From: Thermus arciformis
GTDB taxonomy: Bacteria > Deinococcota > Deinococci > Deinococcales > Thermaceae
Reading direction: 5' to 3'
Assembly (NCBI RefSeq): GCF_900102145.1
Contig: NZ_FNBC01000005.1
Span: 1 to 64,000, forward strand
DNA: 64,000 bases
The notes beneath the pieces are model-generated. The model made no database searches and was not told where the DNA came from. It saw nothing but the letters and a program-made list of their open reading frames with translations. Of the stretch, positions 32,475-42,124 are shown one piece after another. The translations under genes and the position numbers were made by a program. Numbering within the stretch: position 1 is the first letter of the stretch; each line of letters begins with the position of its first letter.

Positions 32475-33590
32475 TTACTGGAGAGCGTTCAGGGTGGCCA
32501 GGAGGACCTGGCGGGTGTAGGTGGGGTTGTGGACCCCCTTGGAGCCGTCGTTTTGGATGAGGAGGTAGTTCCAGCTGGCCCGCACGATGGGGTCCTTGGT
32601 GGGGAAGACGGGCTGGCCCTTCTCGTCCTTGATGTCCCCGAGCTGGCTGTAGAGGACGGTGCCGTCCGTGAGGGTCATCTTGAAGGCGATCTGCCCGGCG
32701 ATGGAGAGGATGTCCACCCGGTAGACCGGGGCCTTGACCGGGGTGTTGGGGGTGAACTGGCCGTTTTCCGGGTTGTAAGCCCGCACCGTCTTGATCCGGT
32801 CCCGCACCGCCAGCACCCGGGCGTTCACCTTGGTCCGCACCAGGGCGAGGAGGTGTTCGGTGTTCTCCTGGACCATCTCCTGGGTGTACTTGGCCCCGTG
32901 GCAGGAGGCGCAGAGGTTTTCTGGAGCCTTAAAGGTGTGGCTGCTGTACTCGCCGGTCCCCGCCAGGCTCATGTGGCAGGTGGAGCAGGCGTTTCCGGTG
33001 AAGAAGGCGTGGGGGTTGGGCCATTCCTTGGTGTCGTCCACGAAGAAGGCGTTCTTGCCCAGGATCACGTCCCCCTGGCTCGAGGCGTGGGGGTAGGTGT
33101 AGCGCCCGGGGTCCTCGGCGTTCCAAGTGATGCGGCCGTTGCGGGAGTTGTGGCAGGCGATGCACAAGGCGGCGTTGCCCACGGCGGTGGCCTTGAAGCC
33201 GGAGGGGAGCATGGGGGTGTCTTGGGACAGGCGCAGGTCGCCGTCCTCGTCGTGGCAGGTGTTGCAGGTGATGGGCTTCACCTGGGCTTGGGTGAGGCCG
33301 AGGCCCTTCAGGTAGTCCACCGTGGCCGGCTTGCCATCGGGCCCCACGAGGTTCCCCGGGTTCCCCTTCTTAAGCTGCTCCAGCCAGGCCAAAAAGCCCT
33401 GCTCGCTGTGGCAGCGGGCGCAGTGGGCGGCGGCCTCGCCCCTGGCCTCCACCGTGGCCACAGCAAGGGTCTTCTCCCCCATGACCCCGTTGTTGTGGGC
33501 GCTTCCCTCCCACTCCTTCTGGATGGCCTCCTTGTTGGAGAAGGCCACCACGAGGCCCAGGGCCAGGAGGGCGAGTAGAGCTTTCTTCAT
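32475..33590 (-). CDS. Exported pentaheme c-type cytochrome
   Basis: A 371-residue protein with a signal peptide (MKKALLALLALGLVVAFS) and five CxxCH haem-binding motifs: CARCH, CNTCH, CIACH, CSTCH and CASCH. The C-terminal third (about 235-371) is haem-free. It must be a periplasmic or membrane-attached electron carrier or reductase; I do not recognise the family as NrfA or a named reductase. The start ATG 33590 has a GTAAGGAGG Shine-Dalgarno and is preferred to the open frame at 33620. An FNR-like palindrome lies about 41 bp upstream, suggesting anaerobic control. It is monocistronic. Confidence 0.88.
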   Translation of the reverse strand: MKKALLALLALGLVVAFSNKEAIQKEWEGSAHNNGVMGEKTLAVATVEARGEAAAHCARCHSEQGFLAWLEQLKKGNPGNLVGPDGKPATVDYLKGLGLTQAQVKPITCNTCHDEDGDLRLSQDTPMLPSGFKATAVGNAALCIACHNSRNGRITWNAEDPGRYTYPHASSQGDVILGKNAFFVDDTKEWPNPHAFFTGNACSTCHMSLAGTGEYSSHTFKAPENLCASCHGAKYTQEMVQENTEHLLALVRTKVNARVLAVRDRIKTVRAYNPENGQFTPNTPVKAPVYRVDILSIAGQIAFKMTLTDGTVLYSQLGDIKDEKGQPVFPTKDPIVRASWNYLLIQNDGSKGVHNPTYTRQVLLATLNALQ

Positions 33591-33630
33591 AAGCGCCACC
33601 TCCTTACAGGGATAGTCCACACCCCTGCTA

Positions 33631-33642
33631 TGACTTAAGTCA
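33631..33642. promoter_or_regulatory. FNR/CRP-like palindrome upstream of cytochrome gene
   Basis: TGACTTAAGTCA is a perfect 12-bp palindrome; with the flanking T on the minus strand it reads TTGAC-N4-GTCA, one base from the TTGAC-N4-GTCAA boxes of FNR/Dnr-type regulators. It is 41 bp from the cytochrome ATG. Confidence 0.5.
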
Positions 33643-33712
33643 AGGGTAATTTGTCCCTCGGGGGTAGCCCCGCCTCCAAGAAGGTTGGAGCCGTTTTCGC
33701 CAGGCCTTTCGG

Positions 33713-33718
33713 TATACT
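33713..33718 (+). promoter_or_regulatory. -10 element of 2H phosphoesterase gene (leaderless)
   Basis: TATACT ends exactly 6 nt before the GTG at 33725. No -35 was evident. Confidence 0.5.
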
Positions 33719-33724
33719 GGCGGC

Positions 33725-34231
33725 GTGTACGGGGTGCTGGTGTGGCCGCCCGAGGACCTGAGGCGGTTCATGGAAGATCTCCAGGCCCGTCACGGGGTCA
33801 AGGGGTTCGGCCCGCCCCACCTGAACCTCCGCCAGCCCTTTGACTGGCCCTACGAGGAGGAGGCCTTGAAGATCGCCCTGGAAGGCATCCTGCGGGGCCA
33901 TCCTCCCTTTCGCCTTCGCCTGGGGGGCTGGGGCTTCTTTCCCCAGGGGGTGGTCTACCTCCGGGCCTCCGGGGGCGGGGCCTTCCGGAGCCTCCACCAC
34001 GCCCTGGAGCCCTTGGCCCCGCCCCTCAAGGAGATTGAGGGGCCAAGCTACATCCCCCACCTGACCCTGGCCCTGGGCCTCTCCCCGGAGGAGGCGAAGG
34101 CCCTGGCGGAACGCCTCCCGCCCCCGCCCCGCCGCTCCTTCCTGGTGAAGGAGGCGGCCTTGGTGCGGAGCGAAGGGGAGGGGCTCGCGGAGGTGGCCCG
34201 CTTTCCGCTAGGCCCTAGCCCAAAGCGATGA
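33725..34231 (+). CDS. 2'-5' RNA ligase/2H phosphoesterase family protein
   Basis: A 168-residue LigT-like protein. The second catalytic motif is clear (SYIPHLTLALGLS, HxTx); the first appears as GPPHLNLRQPF, with Asn where Thr is usual. Family members act on 2',3'-cyclic phosphates or join RNA ends via 2'-5' bonds; the physiological role is uncertain. The GTG start is supported by a -10 hexamer 6 nt upstream. The 3' end overlaps the convergent EamA gene by 17 bp. Confidence 0.75.
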   Translation: MYGVLVWPPEDLRRFMEDLQARHGVKGFGPPHLNLRQPFDWPYEEEALKIALEGILRGHPPFRLRLGGWGFFPQGVVYLRASGGGAFRSLHHALEPLAPPLKEIEGPSYIPHLTLALGLSPEEAKALAERLPPPPRRSFLVKEAALVRSEGEGLAEVARFPLGPSPKR

Positions 34232-35042
34232 GGGCCATGGCCAGGAGGCTCAAGCCCACCCCCGTAAGCCTTCCCCAGGAGAGCCTTTCCTTCAGGACGA
34301 GCCAGGCCAGAAGGACCGTGAAGACCGGGTAGAAGGAGGAGAGGACCGCCGCCACGTCCAGCCGCCCGGCTTGGGCCGCGAGGAGGAAGAAGAGGTTTCC
34401 CCCGGCGTCCCCGAGGCCAGCGAGGAGAACCCATGGGGCCTCGCGTCCTCCAGGCCAGGGCTTGGCCCTGAGGGCGGCGGGGAGGACCAGGAGGAAGGCG
34501 GTGAGCTTGGCCCAGGCGGCGGGATAGAAGAGCCCCTCCACCCGGTCCATGAAGGCGTAGAACCCGCCGAAGCCGAGGCCGGCGAGGAGGGCGAGGCCCA
34601 GGTTCCCCGGGCGCGCCCGGCCTTCGGGCCGGGAGACGAGCCAGACCGCGAGGAGGCCCAGCCCCATGCCTAGGGCGGGGAAAAGGCCCGGCCACCCCTC
34701 GAGGAGGGCCCCCAGGGCCACGGGGAGCGCCGCCCCCACCACCCCGGCCACCGGGGCGGCGAGGCCCATCTCCCCGTGGGCCAGGGCCCGGTAAAAGGCG
34801 AGGAGGCCGAGGGCCCCGGAGGCCCCGCCCAAAAGGGCATAGGAAAGGTCCCGCCCTCGGGGCGCCTCCCCGAAGACCTGGGCCAGGAGGAGGAAGAGGA
34901 GGAGGCCGATGCCGGAGACCCAGAGGACCACGGCCTGGGCGTGGGCTCGGCGGGAGGCCATCCCGCCGCCGAAGTCCCCGGCCCCCCAGGTGAGGGCGGA
35001 GAAGAGGCCGAAGCCTAGAGGGAGGAGGAGGCTGGCGTCCAT
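34215..35042 (-). CDS. EamA/DMT-family transporter
   Basis: A 275-residue inner-membrane protein with ten predicted hydrophobic helices arranged as two EamA repeats, beginning LLLPLGFGLFSALTWGAGDFGGGMASRRAHAQAVVLWVSGIGLLLFLLLAQVFG. The second repeat ends DVAAVLSSFYPVFTVLLAWLVLKERLSWGRLTGVGLSLLAMALIALG, a typical DMT closing helix pair. It likely exports a small metabolite; substrate unknown. It lies between the 2H phosphoesterase (convergent) and rpoD (same strand, 38 bp upstream). Confidence 0.87.
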   Translation of the reverse strand: MDASLLLPLGFGLFSALTWGAGDFGGGMASRRAHAQAVVLWVSGIGLLLFLLLAQVFGEAPRGRDLSYALLGGASGALGLLAFYRALAHGEMGLAAPVAGVVGAALPVALGALLEGWPGLFPALGMGLGLLAVWLVSRPEGRARPGNLGLALLAGLGFGGFYAFMDRVEGLFYPAAWAKLTAFLLVLPAALRAKPWPGGREAPWVLLAGLGDAGGNLFFLLAAQAGRLDVAAVLSSFYPVFTVLLAWLVLKERLSWGRLTGVGLSLLAMALIALG

Positions 35043-35080
35043 GGGAGGCGTCTTTAGGGCCCCTCTCTGGCGAAAGCGAC

Positions 35081-36409
<1,329 letters not shown>

Positions 36410-36431
36410 CGCCAACCTCCCTTGCGCTGGC

Positions 36432-37565
36432 TCAGCCTTGCCCTTCCGCGAAGAGCACCTTGTACTCCTTCACCAAAAGGGTCCGGAAAGCGCCGAAGCG
36501 CTCCGCCAAGAGGGGCTCGTACTTGAGAAAGGGATTGGCCACCAGGAAAAACCCACCGCCCGGCCTCAGCCGGGCCGCCGCCGCCTCCACAAAAGCCTGG
36601 GCCACGTCCAGGATGACCGCGCCCCCCACGTGGAAGGGGGGGTTCGTCACTATGATGTCAAACCGCGCCTCTTCCGTCAAGGCCTCGTCCACGTCCGAGT
36701 GGAGGGCCAGGGCTTTAAGCCCGTTCGCCCGAAGGCTTTCCTCCAGGGAAAGCACCGAGGCCCAGTCGTCCTCCACCGCCGTAACCTCCCCACCCAGGCG
36801 GGCCAGGGGCAGGGTGAGGGCCCCGTAGCCCGCTCCCAGGTCCAGCACGGCCTTGCCCCGTACCCCCTCCCGCCCCACCTCTCCCAGGAGGGCCTCGAGG
36901 AGAAGCAGGGAGGCCGGGTCCACCTTGCCCGCGGAGAAGACCCCGGGGAGGTGGCGGAAGGTGTACGCCTCCCCCAGGAGGTGGGCCTGGAAGGCGTGCC
37001 AGAGGGGGGGGAGGGGCGGGGCCTCCTTCTCCTTCTCCAGGAGGGCCACCCGGTGGGGGCCCTCCCGCCGCACCACCTTCCCGTACCCGAGGAGCTCCTG
37101 GGCCTCCTTGAAGTAGCGCTCAAACCCCCTGTTCTTGTCCCCCGCCAGGTAGACCCGTCCCCCCATCCGGAGGGCCCGGGCCGCGGCCACCAGGCTCGCC
37201 CGCACGTAGGCCGTCCCCCTTCCCGCGGGAAGGGCCAGGACCACCAGGTCGTAGGCCCCCTCCTCCGCCTCCCAGGGGAGGGCCCGGCGGGCCCTCAGGC
37301 CGCTCGCCTCGAGGCAGCGGAGGGCCGCCCGGGAGGTCTCCAGGCGCTCCACCTCCATGGCCCCCTCCAGGGGGAGGCTCCCCCAGCCCACCCCGGGGTT
37401 GAGGTCCAGGGCTCGCTTCCCGAAGGGGGCCACGCTCCTTTGCAGGAGCTCGTACACCGGGTCGCGGAAGCCTCGAGCCCCCGGCTTCACGTAAAGCGCC
37501 CCTCCGGGCCGGGGCAGGGGGGTGAGGCGGTGGTACTCGGCCAGGGTCAGGCCCACGTCTTCCAA
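36432..37565 (-). CDS. RsmC-like class I methyltransferase
   Basis: A 377-residue tandem-domain methyltransferase. The N-terminal half is a degenerate Rossmann domain ([17 protein letters not shown]); the C-terminal half is active, with the SAM loop [27 protein letters not shown] and the catalytic NPPF motif in [14 protein letters not shown]. This duplicated layout and the NPPF motif match RsmC, which makes m2G1207 in 16S rRNA. The start could be TTG 37565 or GTG 37556, because a -10-like TATGCT (37565-37570, minus) ends 8 nt before the GTG and overlaps the TTG. It is divergent from aspartokinase. Confidence 0.85.
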   Translation of the reverse strand: MEDVGLTLAEYHRLTPLPRPGGALYVKPGARGFRDPVYELLQRSVAPFGKRALDLNPGVGWGSLPLEGAMEVERLETSRAALRCLEASGLRARRALPWEAEEGAYDLVVLALPAGRGTAYVRASLVAAARALRMGGRVYLAGDKNRGFERYFKEAQELLGYGKVVRREGPHRVALLEKEKEAPPLPPLWHAFQAHLLGEAYTFRHLPGVFSAGKVDPASLLLLEALLGEVGREGVRGKAVLDLGAGYGALTLPLARLGGEVTAVEDDWASVLSLEESLRANGLKALALHSDVDEALTEEARFDIIVTNPPFHVGGAVILDVAQAFVEAAAARLRPGGGFFLVANPFLKYEPLLAERFGAFRTLLVKEYKVLFAEGQG

Positions 37566-37576
37566 GCATACGGGGC

Positions 37577-37605
37577 TTGGGGGAGAAGGGCAAATGTGCT
37601 AATAT
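37577..37605 (+). promoter_or_regulatory. Promoter of aspartokinase operon
   Basis: TTGGGG (37577-37582), a 17-bp spacer and TAATAT (37600-37605) give a sigma-A type promoter. The transcript would have a roughly 33-nt leader with a GC-rich hairpin (CCGCCCCCGGGCGG) before the AAGGAGG Shine-Dalgarno. Confidence 0.6.
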
Positions 37606-37644
37606 TCCCTTTCAAACCGCCCCCGGGCGGGGAAGGAGGAAGAC

Positions 37645-38862
37645 GTGGCCCTGGTGGTTCAGAAGTACGGCGGCACCTCCGTGGGGGATCTGGAGAGGAT
37701 CCACAAGGTGGCCCAGCGCATCGCCCACTACCGGGAGAAGGGGCACAGGCTCGCGGTGGTGGTCTCGGCCATGGGGCACACCACGGACGAGCTCATCGCC
37801 CTGGCCAAGCGGGTGAACCCGAGACCGCCCTTTCGGGAGCTGGACCTCCTCACCACCACCGGGGAGCAGGTCTCCGTGGCCCTCCTCTCCATGCAGCTAT
37901 GGGCCATGGGGATCCCCGCCAAGGGCTTCGTCCAGCACCAGATCGGCATCACCACGGACGGGCGCTACGGGGACGCCCGGATCCTCGAGGTGAACCCGGC
38001 CCGCATCCAAGAGGCCCTGGACCAGGGCTTTGTGGCGGTGGTGGCGGGCTTCATGGGCACCACGCCGGAAGGGGAGATCACCACCTTGGGCCGGGGGGGC
38101 TCGGACACCACCGCCGTGGCCATCGCCGCCGCCCTTGGGGCCAAGGAGTGCGAGATCTACACGGACACGGAGGGGGTCTACACCACCGACCCCCACCTCA
38201 TCCCCGAGGCGAGGAAGCTTTCCGTCATCGGCTACGACCAGATGCTGGAGATGGCCGCCTTGGGGGCCAGGGTCCTCCACCCCCGGGCGGTCTACTACGC
38301 CAAGCGCTACGGGGTGGTCCTCCACGTGCGCTCTAGCTTCTCCTACAACCCCGGTACCCTGGTGAAGGAGGTGGCTATGGAAATGGGCAAATCGGTGACG
38401 GGGGCGGCCTTGGACCTGGACCACGCCCAGATCGGGCTCATCGGCATCCCGGACCAGCCGGGCATCGCCGCCAAGGTCTTCCAGGCCCTGGCCGAGCGGG
38501 GCATCGCCGTGGACATGATCATCCAGGGGGTGCCCGGCCACGACCCCTCGAGGCAGCAGATGGCCTTCACGGTGAAGAAGGACTTCGCCCAGGAGGCCCT
38601 GGAGGCTTTGGAACCCGTCCTCGCCGAGATCGGGGGCGAGGCCATCCTGAGGCCCGACATCGCCAAGGTCTCCATCGTGGGCGTGGGCCTCGCCTCCGCC
38701 CCAGAGATCCCCGCCAAGATGTTCCAGGCGGTGGCCTCCACCGGGGCCAACATTGAGATGATCGCCACCAGCGAGGTGCGCATCTCCGTGATCATCCCCG
38801 CCGAGTACGCCGAGGCGGCGCTTAGGGCCGTCCACCAGGCCTTTGAGCTGGACAAGGCCTGA
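37645..38862 (+). CDS. askA: Aspartate kinase, alpha subunit (full length)
   Basis: A 405-residue aspartokinase making aspartyl phosphate for lysine/threonine/methionine-family synthesis. The catalytic part has VVQKYGGTSVGDLERI, VVSAMGHTTDELIALA, TTTGEQVSVALLSMQL and LGRGGSDTTAVAIAAAL followed by YTDTEGVYTTDPHLIPEARKL; two ACT domains follow from about residue 265 (LIGIPDQPGIAAKVFQALAERGIAVDMI and VGLASAPEIPAKMFQAVASTGANIEMIATSEVRISVII). The GTG start follows an AAGGAGGAAGAC leader. The stop overlaps the next gene (TGATG). Confidence 0.96.
   Translation: MALVVQKYGGTSVGDLERIHKVAQRIAHYREKGHRLAVVVSAMGHTTDELIALAKRVNPRPPFRELDLLTTTGEQVSVALLSMQLWAMGIPAKGFVQHQIGITTDGRYGDARILEVNPARIQEALDQGFVAVVAGFMGTTPEGEITTLGRGGSDTTAVAIAAALGAKECEIYTDTEGVYTTDPHLIPEARKLSVIGYDQMLEMAALGARVLHPRAVYYAKRYGVVLHVRSSFSYNPGTLVKEVAMEMGKSVTGAALDLDHAQIGLIGIPDQPGIAAKVFQALAERGIAVDMIIQGVPGHDPSRQQMAFTVKKDFAQEALEALEPVLAEIGGEAILRPDIAKVSIVGVGLASAPEIPAKMFQAVASTGANIEMIATSEVRISVIIPAEYAEAALRAVHQAFELDKA
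38377..38862 (+). CDS. askB: Aspartate kinase, beta subunit (in-frame internal start)
   Basis: An internal ATG (residue 245 of the alpha subunit) is preceded by the excellent Shine-Dalgarno AAGGAGGTGGCT, giving a 161-residue product MEMGKSVTGAALDLDHAQIGL... that contains only the regulatory ACT domains. Overlapping alpha/beta aspartokinase genes of this kind, with an alpha2beta2 enzyme, are known from Thermus and Bacillus. The shared reading frame means one sequence encodes both subunits. Confidence 0.85.
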   Translation: MEMGKSVTGAALDLDHAQIGLIGIPDQPGIAAKVFQALAERGIAVDMIIQGVPGHDPSRQQMAFTVKKDFAQEALEALEPVLAEIGGEAILRPDIAKVSIVGVGLASAPEIPAKMFQAVASTGANIEMIATSEVRISVIIPAEYAEAALRAVHQAFELDKA

Positions 38863-39326
38863 TGGAGCGCCTCCACCTCTCCTGGGAGGACCTCCTTAAG
38901 CTGGTCCGCCGCCTGGCGGAGGCCCTTTCCGCGGAGCCTTTTGACCTCGTCCTGGGGGTGGCGCGGGGAGGCCTCATCCCCACCGCCCTCCTGGCCCAGG
39001 CCCTCGGCGCGCGGAACATCCTCACCGCCGCCGTCATGTTCTACGAGGGGGAGGAGGCCTTGCCCGAGCCGGTATTCCTGCAGTTTCCCCCTGACCCCCT
39101 GCTTTTCGGCAAGCGGGTCCTGGTGGTGGACGACGTCTGGGACTCGGGGCGCACGGCCTTCGCCGTGAAGGACCGGGTGCGCCGGGCGGGCGGGGTGCCG
39201 GTGGTGGCCACCCTCCACTTCAAGCCGGGGCGGAACCGGGTGCCGGACCGCCCCGACTTCTACGCCGAAAAGACCGAGGCCTGGGTGGTCTACCCTTGGG
39301 CCCTCGAGGCCTGGCCCGAAGGTTAA
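38862..39326 (+). CDS. Phosphoribosyltransferase family protein
   Basis: A 154-residue type I PRTase-fold protein. It has FDLVLGVARGGLIPTALLAQALGARN near the N-terminus and the PRPP-binding loop KRVLVVDDVWDSGRTAFAVKD. The overall shape resembles purine (xanthine/guanine/hypoxanthine) phosphoribosyltransferases, but specificity is not readable. The ATG overlaps the aspartokinase stop as TGATG, so it belongs to that operon, and a hairpin terminator follows its stop codon by 3 bp. Confidence 0.85.
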   Translation: MERLHLSWEDLLKLVRRLAEALSAEPFDLVLGVARGGLIPTALLAQALGARNILTAAVMFYEGEEALPEPVFLQFPPDPLLFGKRVLVVDDVWDSGRTAFAVKDRVRRAGGVPVVATLHFKPGRNRVPDRPDFYAEKTEAWVVYPWALEAWPEG

Positions 39327-39329
39327 AGC

Positions 39330-39352
39330 CCCCACCGCGCCCTGCGGTGGGG
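39330..39352 (+). terminator. Terminator hairpin after phosphoribosyltransferase gene
   Basis: Arms CCCCACCGC (39330-39338) and GCGGTGGGG (39344-39352) with a 5-nt loop, followed by ATTCTT. It begins 4 bases after the stop codon and is closely related to the hairpins at 24529 and 29439. Confidence 0.75.
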
Positions 39353-39369
39353 ATTCTTGGGCAGGCCTC

Positions 39370-40353
<984 letters not shown>

Positions 40354-40396
40354 CCTCGTACCTCCTTCGGGCCTACGCCCACCGGGGATTTTACCC

Positions 40397-42124
40397 CTAG
40401 AGGCCCCGGTAGATGCGCCTTTCCGCCTCTATGGCCTGGTCCAGCTCCTGGATCTCCCGCAGAAGCTCAAGGCTTGGGCTTTGCTGCAGAAGCTCTTTCA
40501 GCTTGGACCTCCTTTCCAGGTAGTAGGCCTCCCGCAGGCGGGCCAGGGCCTTTTCCACCACCTCGGGGAGGCGGGCCTCCTCCACCTCCGGGGCCAGCAT
40601 GAGCCGCTCAAAGAGGATTCCTCCGGCCTCCTTGCGGCTCAGAACCTGGCGCAGGTAGTCCTTGCGGGGCTCCTTCTGGGCGAGCTCCAGAAACTCGGCC
40701 AGGAGGGAGCCTTCCGGGGGCCAGACGTGGTCCGCCACATAACGGACCCATTCCAGAAGGCGTTCCTGGGGGAGGGAGAGGAGGAGGGCGATGACGTCCA
40801 GCTCCAGGAGGAGGGCCCGGTTTCTGGGCTCGGCCTTGGGGGGCGGGGGCGGGGGGGGCTTGCCCCGGCGGCGGCTTTGCAGGTACTCGTTGAGCTCCCT
40901 CGGGGAAAGGCCCAAACGCTCCACCACCAAAGCCTTGAGCCTTTCGGCCACGGGGTCAAAGGGCTCGGGGGAGAGCATCCTGGGGGTGAGGGCCTCGAGG
41001 ACCTTCCGCTTGTGCTCGGGCCGGGAGAGGGCCAGGCCCTTGGCCGCCTCCTGGAAGCGGAAGTCCACCTCGGGGAGGGCTTCCTCCAGGGCCCTTTGGA
41101 AGAGGGCGGGGCCCTCGGGGTGGAGGAGGAGCTCCCCGGGGTCTTTGGCGGGGAGGCGCACCGCGTAGAAGAGGAACTGCCGGGCCATCTCCAGGTCCAG
41201 GCTCTGCAGGGTGGCCTTCTGCCCGGCCTCGTCCGCGTCAAAGGCCAGGTAGACCTCCCGCACCTCCTGGGCCTTGAGGAGGCGGGCCTGCGCCTCGGAA
41301 AGCCCCGAGCCCAAGACGGCCACGGTCTCGGGGAAGCCCATCTGGTGCAGGGCGATGGCGTCAAAAAGGCCCTCCACCACGATGGCCCGCCCTTCCCGGA
41401 GCTTGGCCTTGGACTCGGGGTAGGCGAAGAGCACCTCCCGTTTGCGGAAAAGGGGGGTCTCCGGGGAGTTCAGGTACTTGGGGTTTTCGTCCCCCAGGGC
41501 CCTCCCCGTGAAGGCCACGATGCGCCCTAGGTGGTCCTTGATGGGGAAGGTGACGCGTCCTCGGAAGTAGTCGTAGTACCGGCCGCCCTTCTCCCCCAGC
41601 ACCCCCGCCTTCAGGCCCTCCTCGGGGCTCACCCCGTGGCGGGCGAGGTGGGTGAGGAGGCCATCCCCCTTAGGGGGGGCGTAGCCGAGGCCGAAGCGGG
41701 CCAGGCTTTCCGGGGTGAGGCCCCGCCCCTCCAGGTAGGCCCGGGCCTCCGGGTGGGCGGCGAGCCCCTCCTGGAAGTAGGCCTGGGCCAGCTTCAAGAC
41801 CTCGTAGAGCTCCTTGCGGTTCGGGACACCCCCCCGCTTGGGAAGCTCCACCCCCGCTTCCTCCGCCAGGCGTTCCAGGGCCGCCTGGAAGTCCAGGCCT
41901 TCTATCTTCTCCACGAAGGCGATGAGGTCGCCCCCCGCCTTGCAGCCGAAGCAGTGGAAGAGGCCCTTCTCCTCGTCCACGTAGAAGGAGGGGGTCTTCT
42001 CCTGGTGGAAGGGGCAAAGGCCTTTCCACCGCCCGCGGCCCGCGGGCTTCAGGGCCACGTAGCGGGAAACCACCTCCTTCAGGGAGAGGCGGCGCTTGAT
42101 GGCCTCTATGGCCTCCCCGTCCAT
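40397..42124 (-). CDS. dnaG: DNA primase
   Basis: A 575-residue DnaG. The N-terminal CHC2 zinc domain ([29 protein letters not shown]), the catalytic core ([22 protein letters not shown]), and the Toprim motifs ([17 protein letters not shown] with the catalytic Glu, and [17 protein letters not shown]) are intact. The C-terminal helicase-binding domain after about residue 420 is less conserved. The start overlaps the end of the cyclase-like gene by 19 bp, so it is co-transcribed with it. Confidence 0.97.
   Translation of the reverse strand: MDGEAIEAIKRRLSLKEVVSRYVALKPAGRGRWKGLCPFHQEKTPSFYVDEEKGLFHCFGCKAGGDLIAFVEKIEGLDFQAALERLAEEAGVELPKRGGVPNRKELYEVLKLAQAYFQEGLAAHPEARAYLEGRGLTPESLARFGLGYAPPKGDGLLTHLARHGVSPEEGLKAGVLGEKGGRYYDYFRGRVTFPIKDHLGRIVAFTGRALGDENPKYLNSPETPLFRKREVLFAYPESKAKLREGRAIVVEGLFDAIALHQMGFPETVAVLGSGLSEAQARLLKAQEVREVYLAFDADEAGQKATLQSLDLEMARQFLFYAVRLPAKDPGELLLHPEGPALFQRALEEALPEVDFRFQEAAKGLALSRPEHKRKVLEALTPRMLSPEPFDPVAERLKALVVERLGLSPRELNEYLQSRRRGKPPPPPPPKAEPRNRALLLELDVIALLLSLPQERLLEWVRYVADHVWPPEGSLLAEFLELAQKEPRKDYLRQVLSRKEAGGILFERLMLAPEVEEARLPEVVEKALARLREAYYLERRSKLKELLQQSPSLELLREIQELDQAIEAERRIYRGL

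Noticed and set aside
37566-37569. ATG at 37569 as the RsmC-like start
   Set aside because: It is out of frame with the methyltransferase; TTG 37565 or GTG 37556 must be used.
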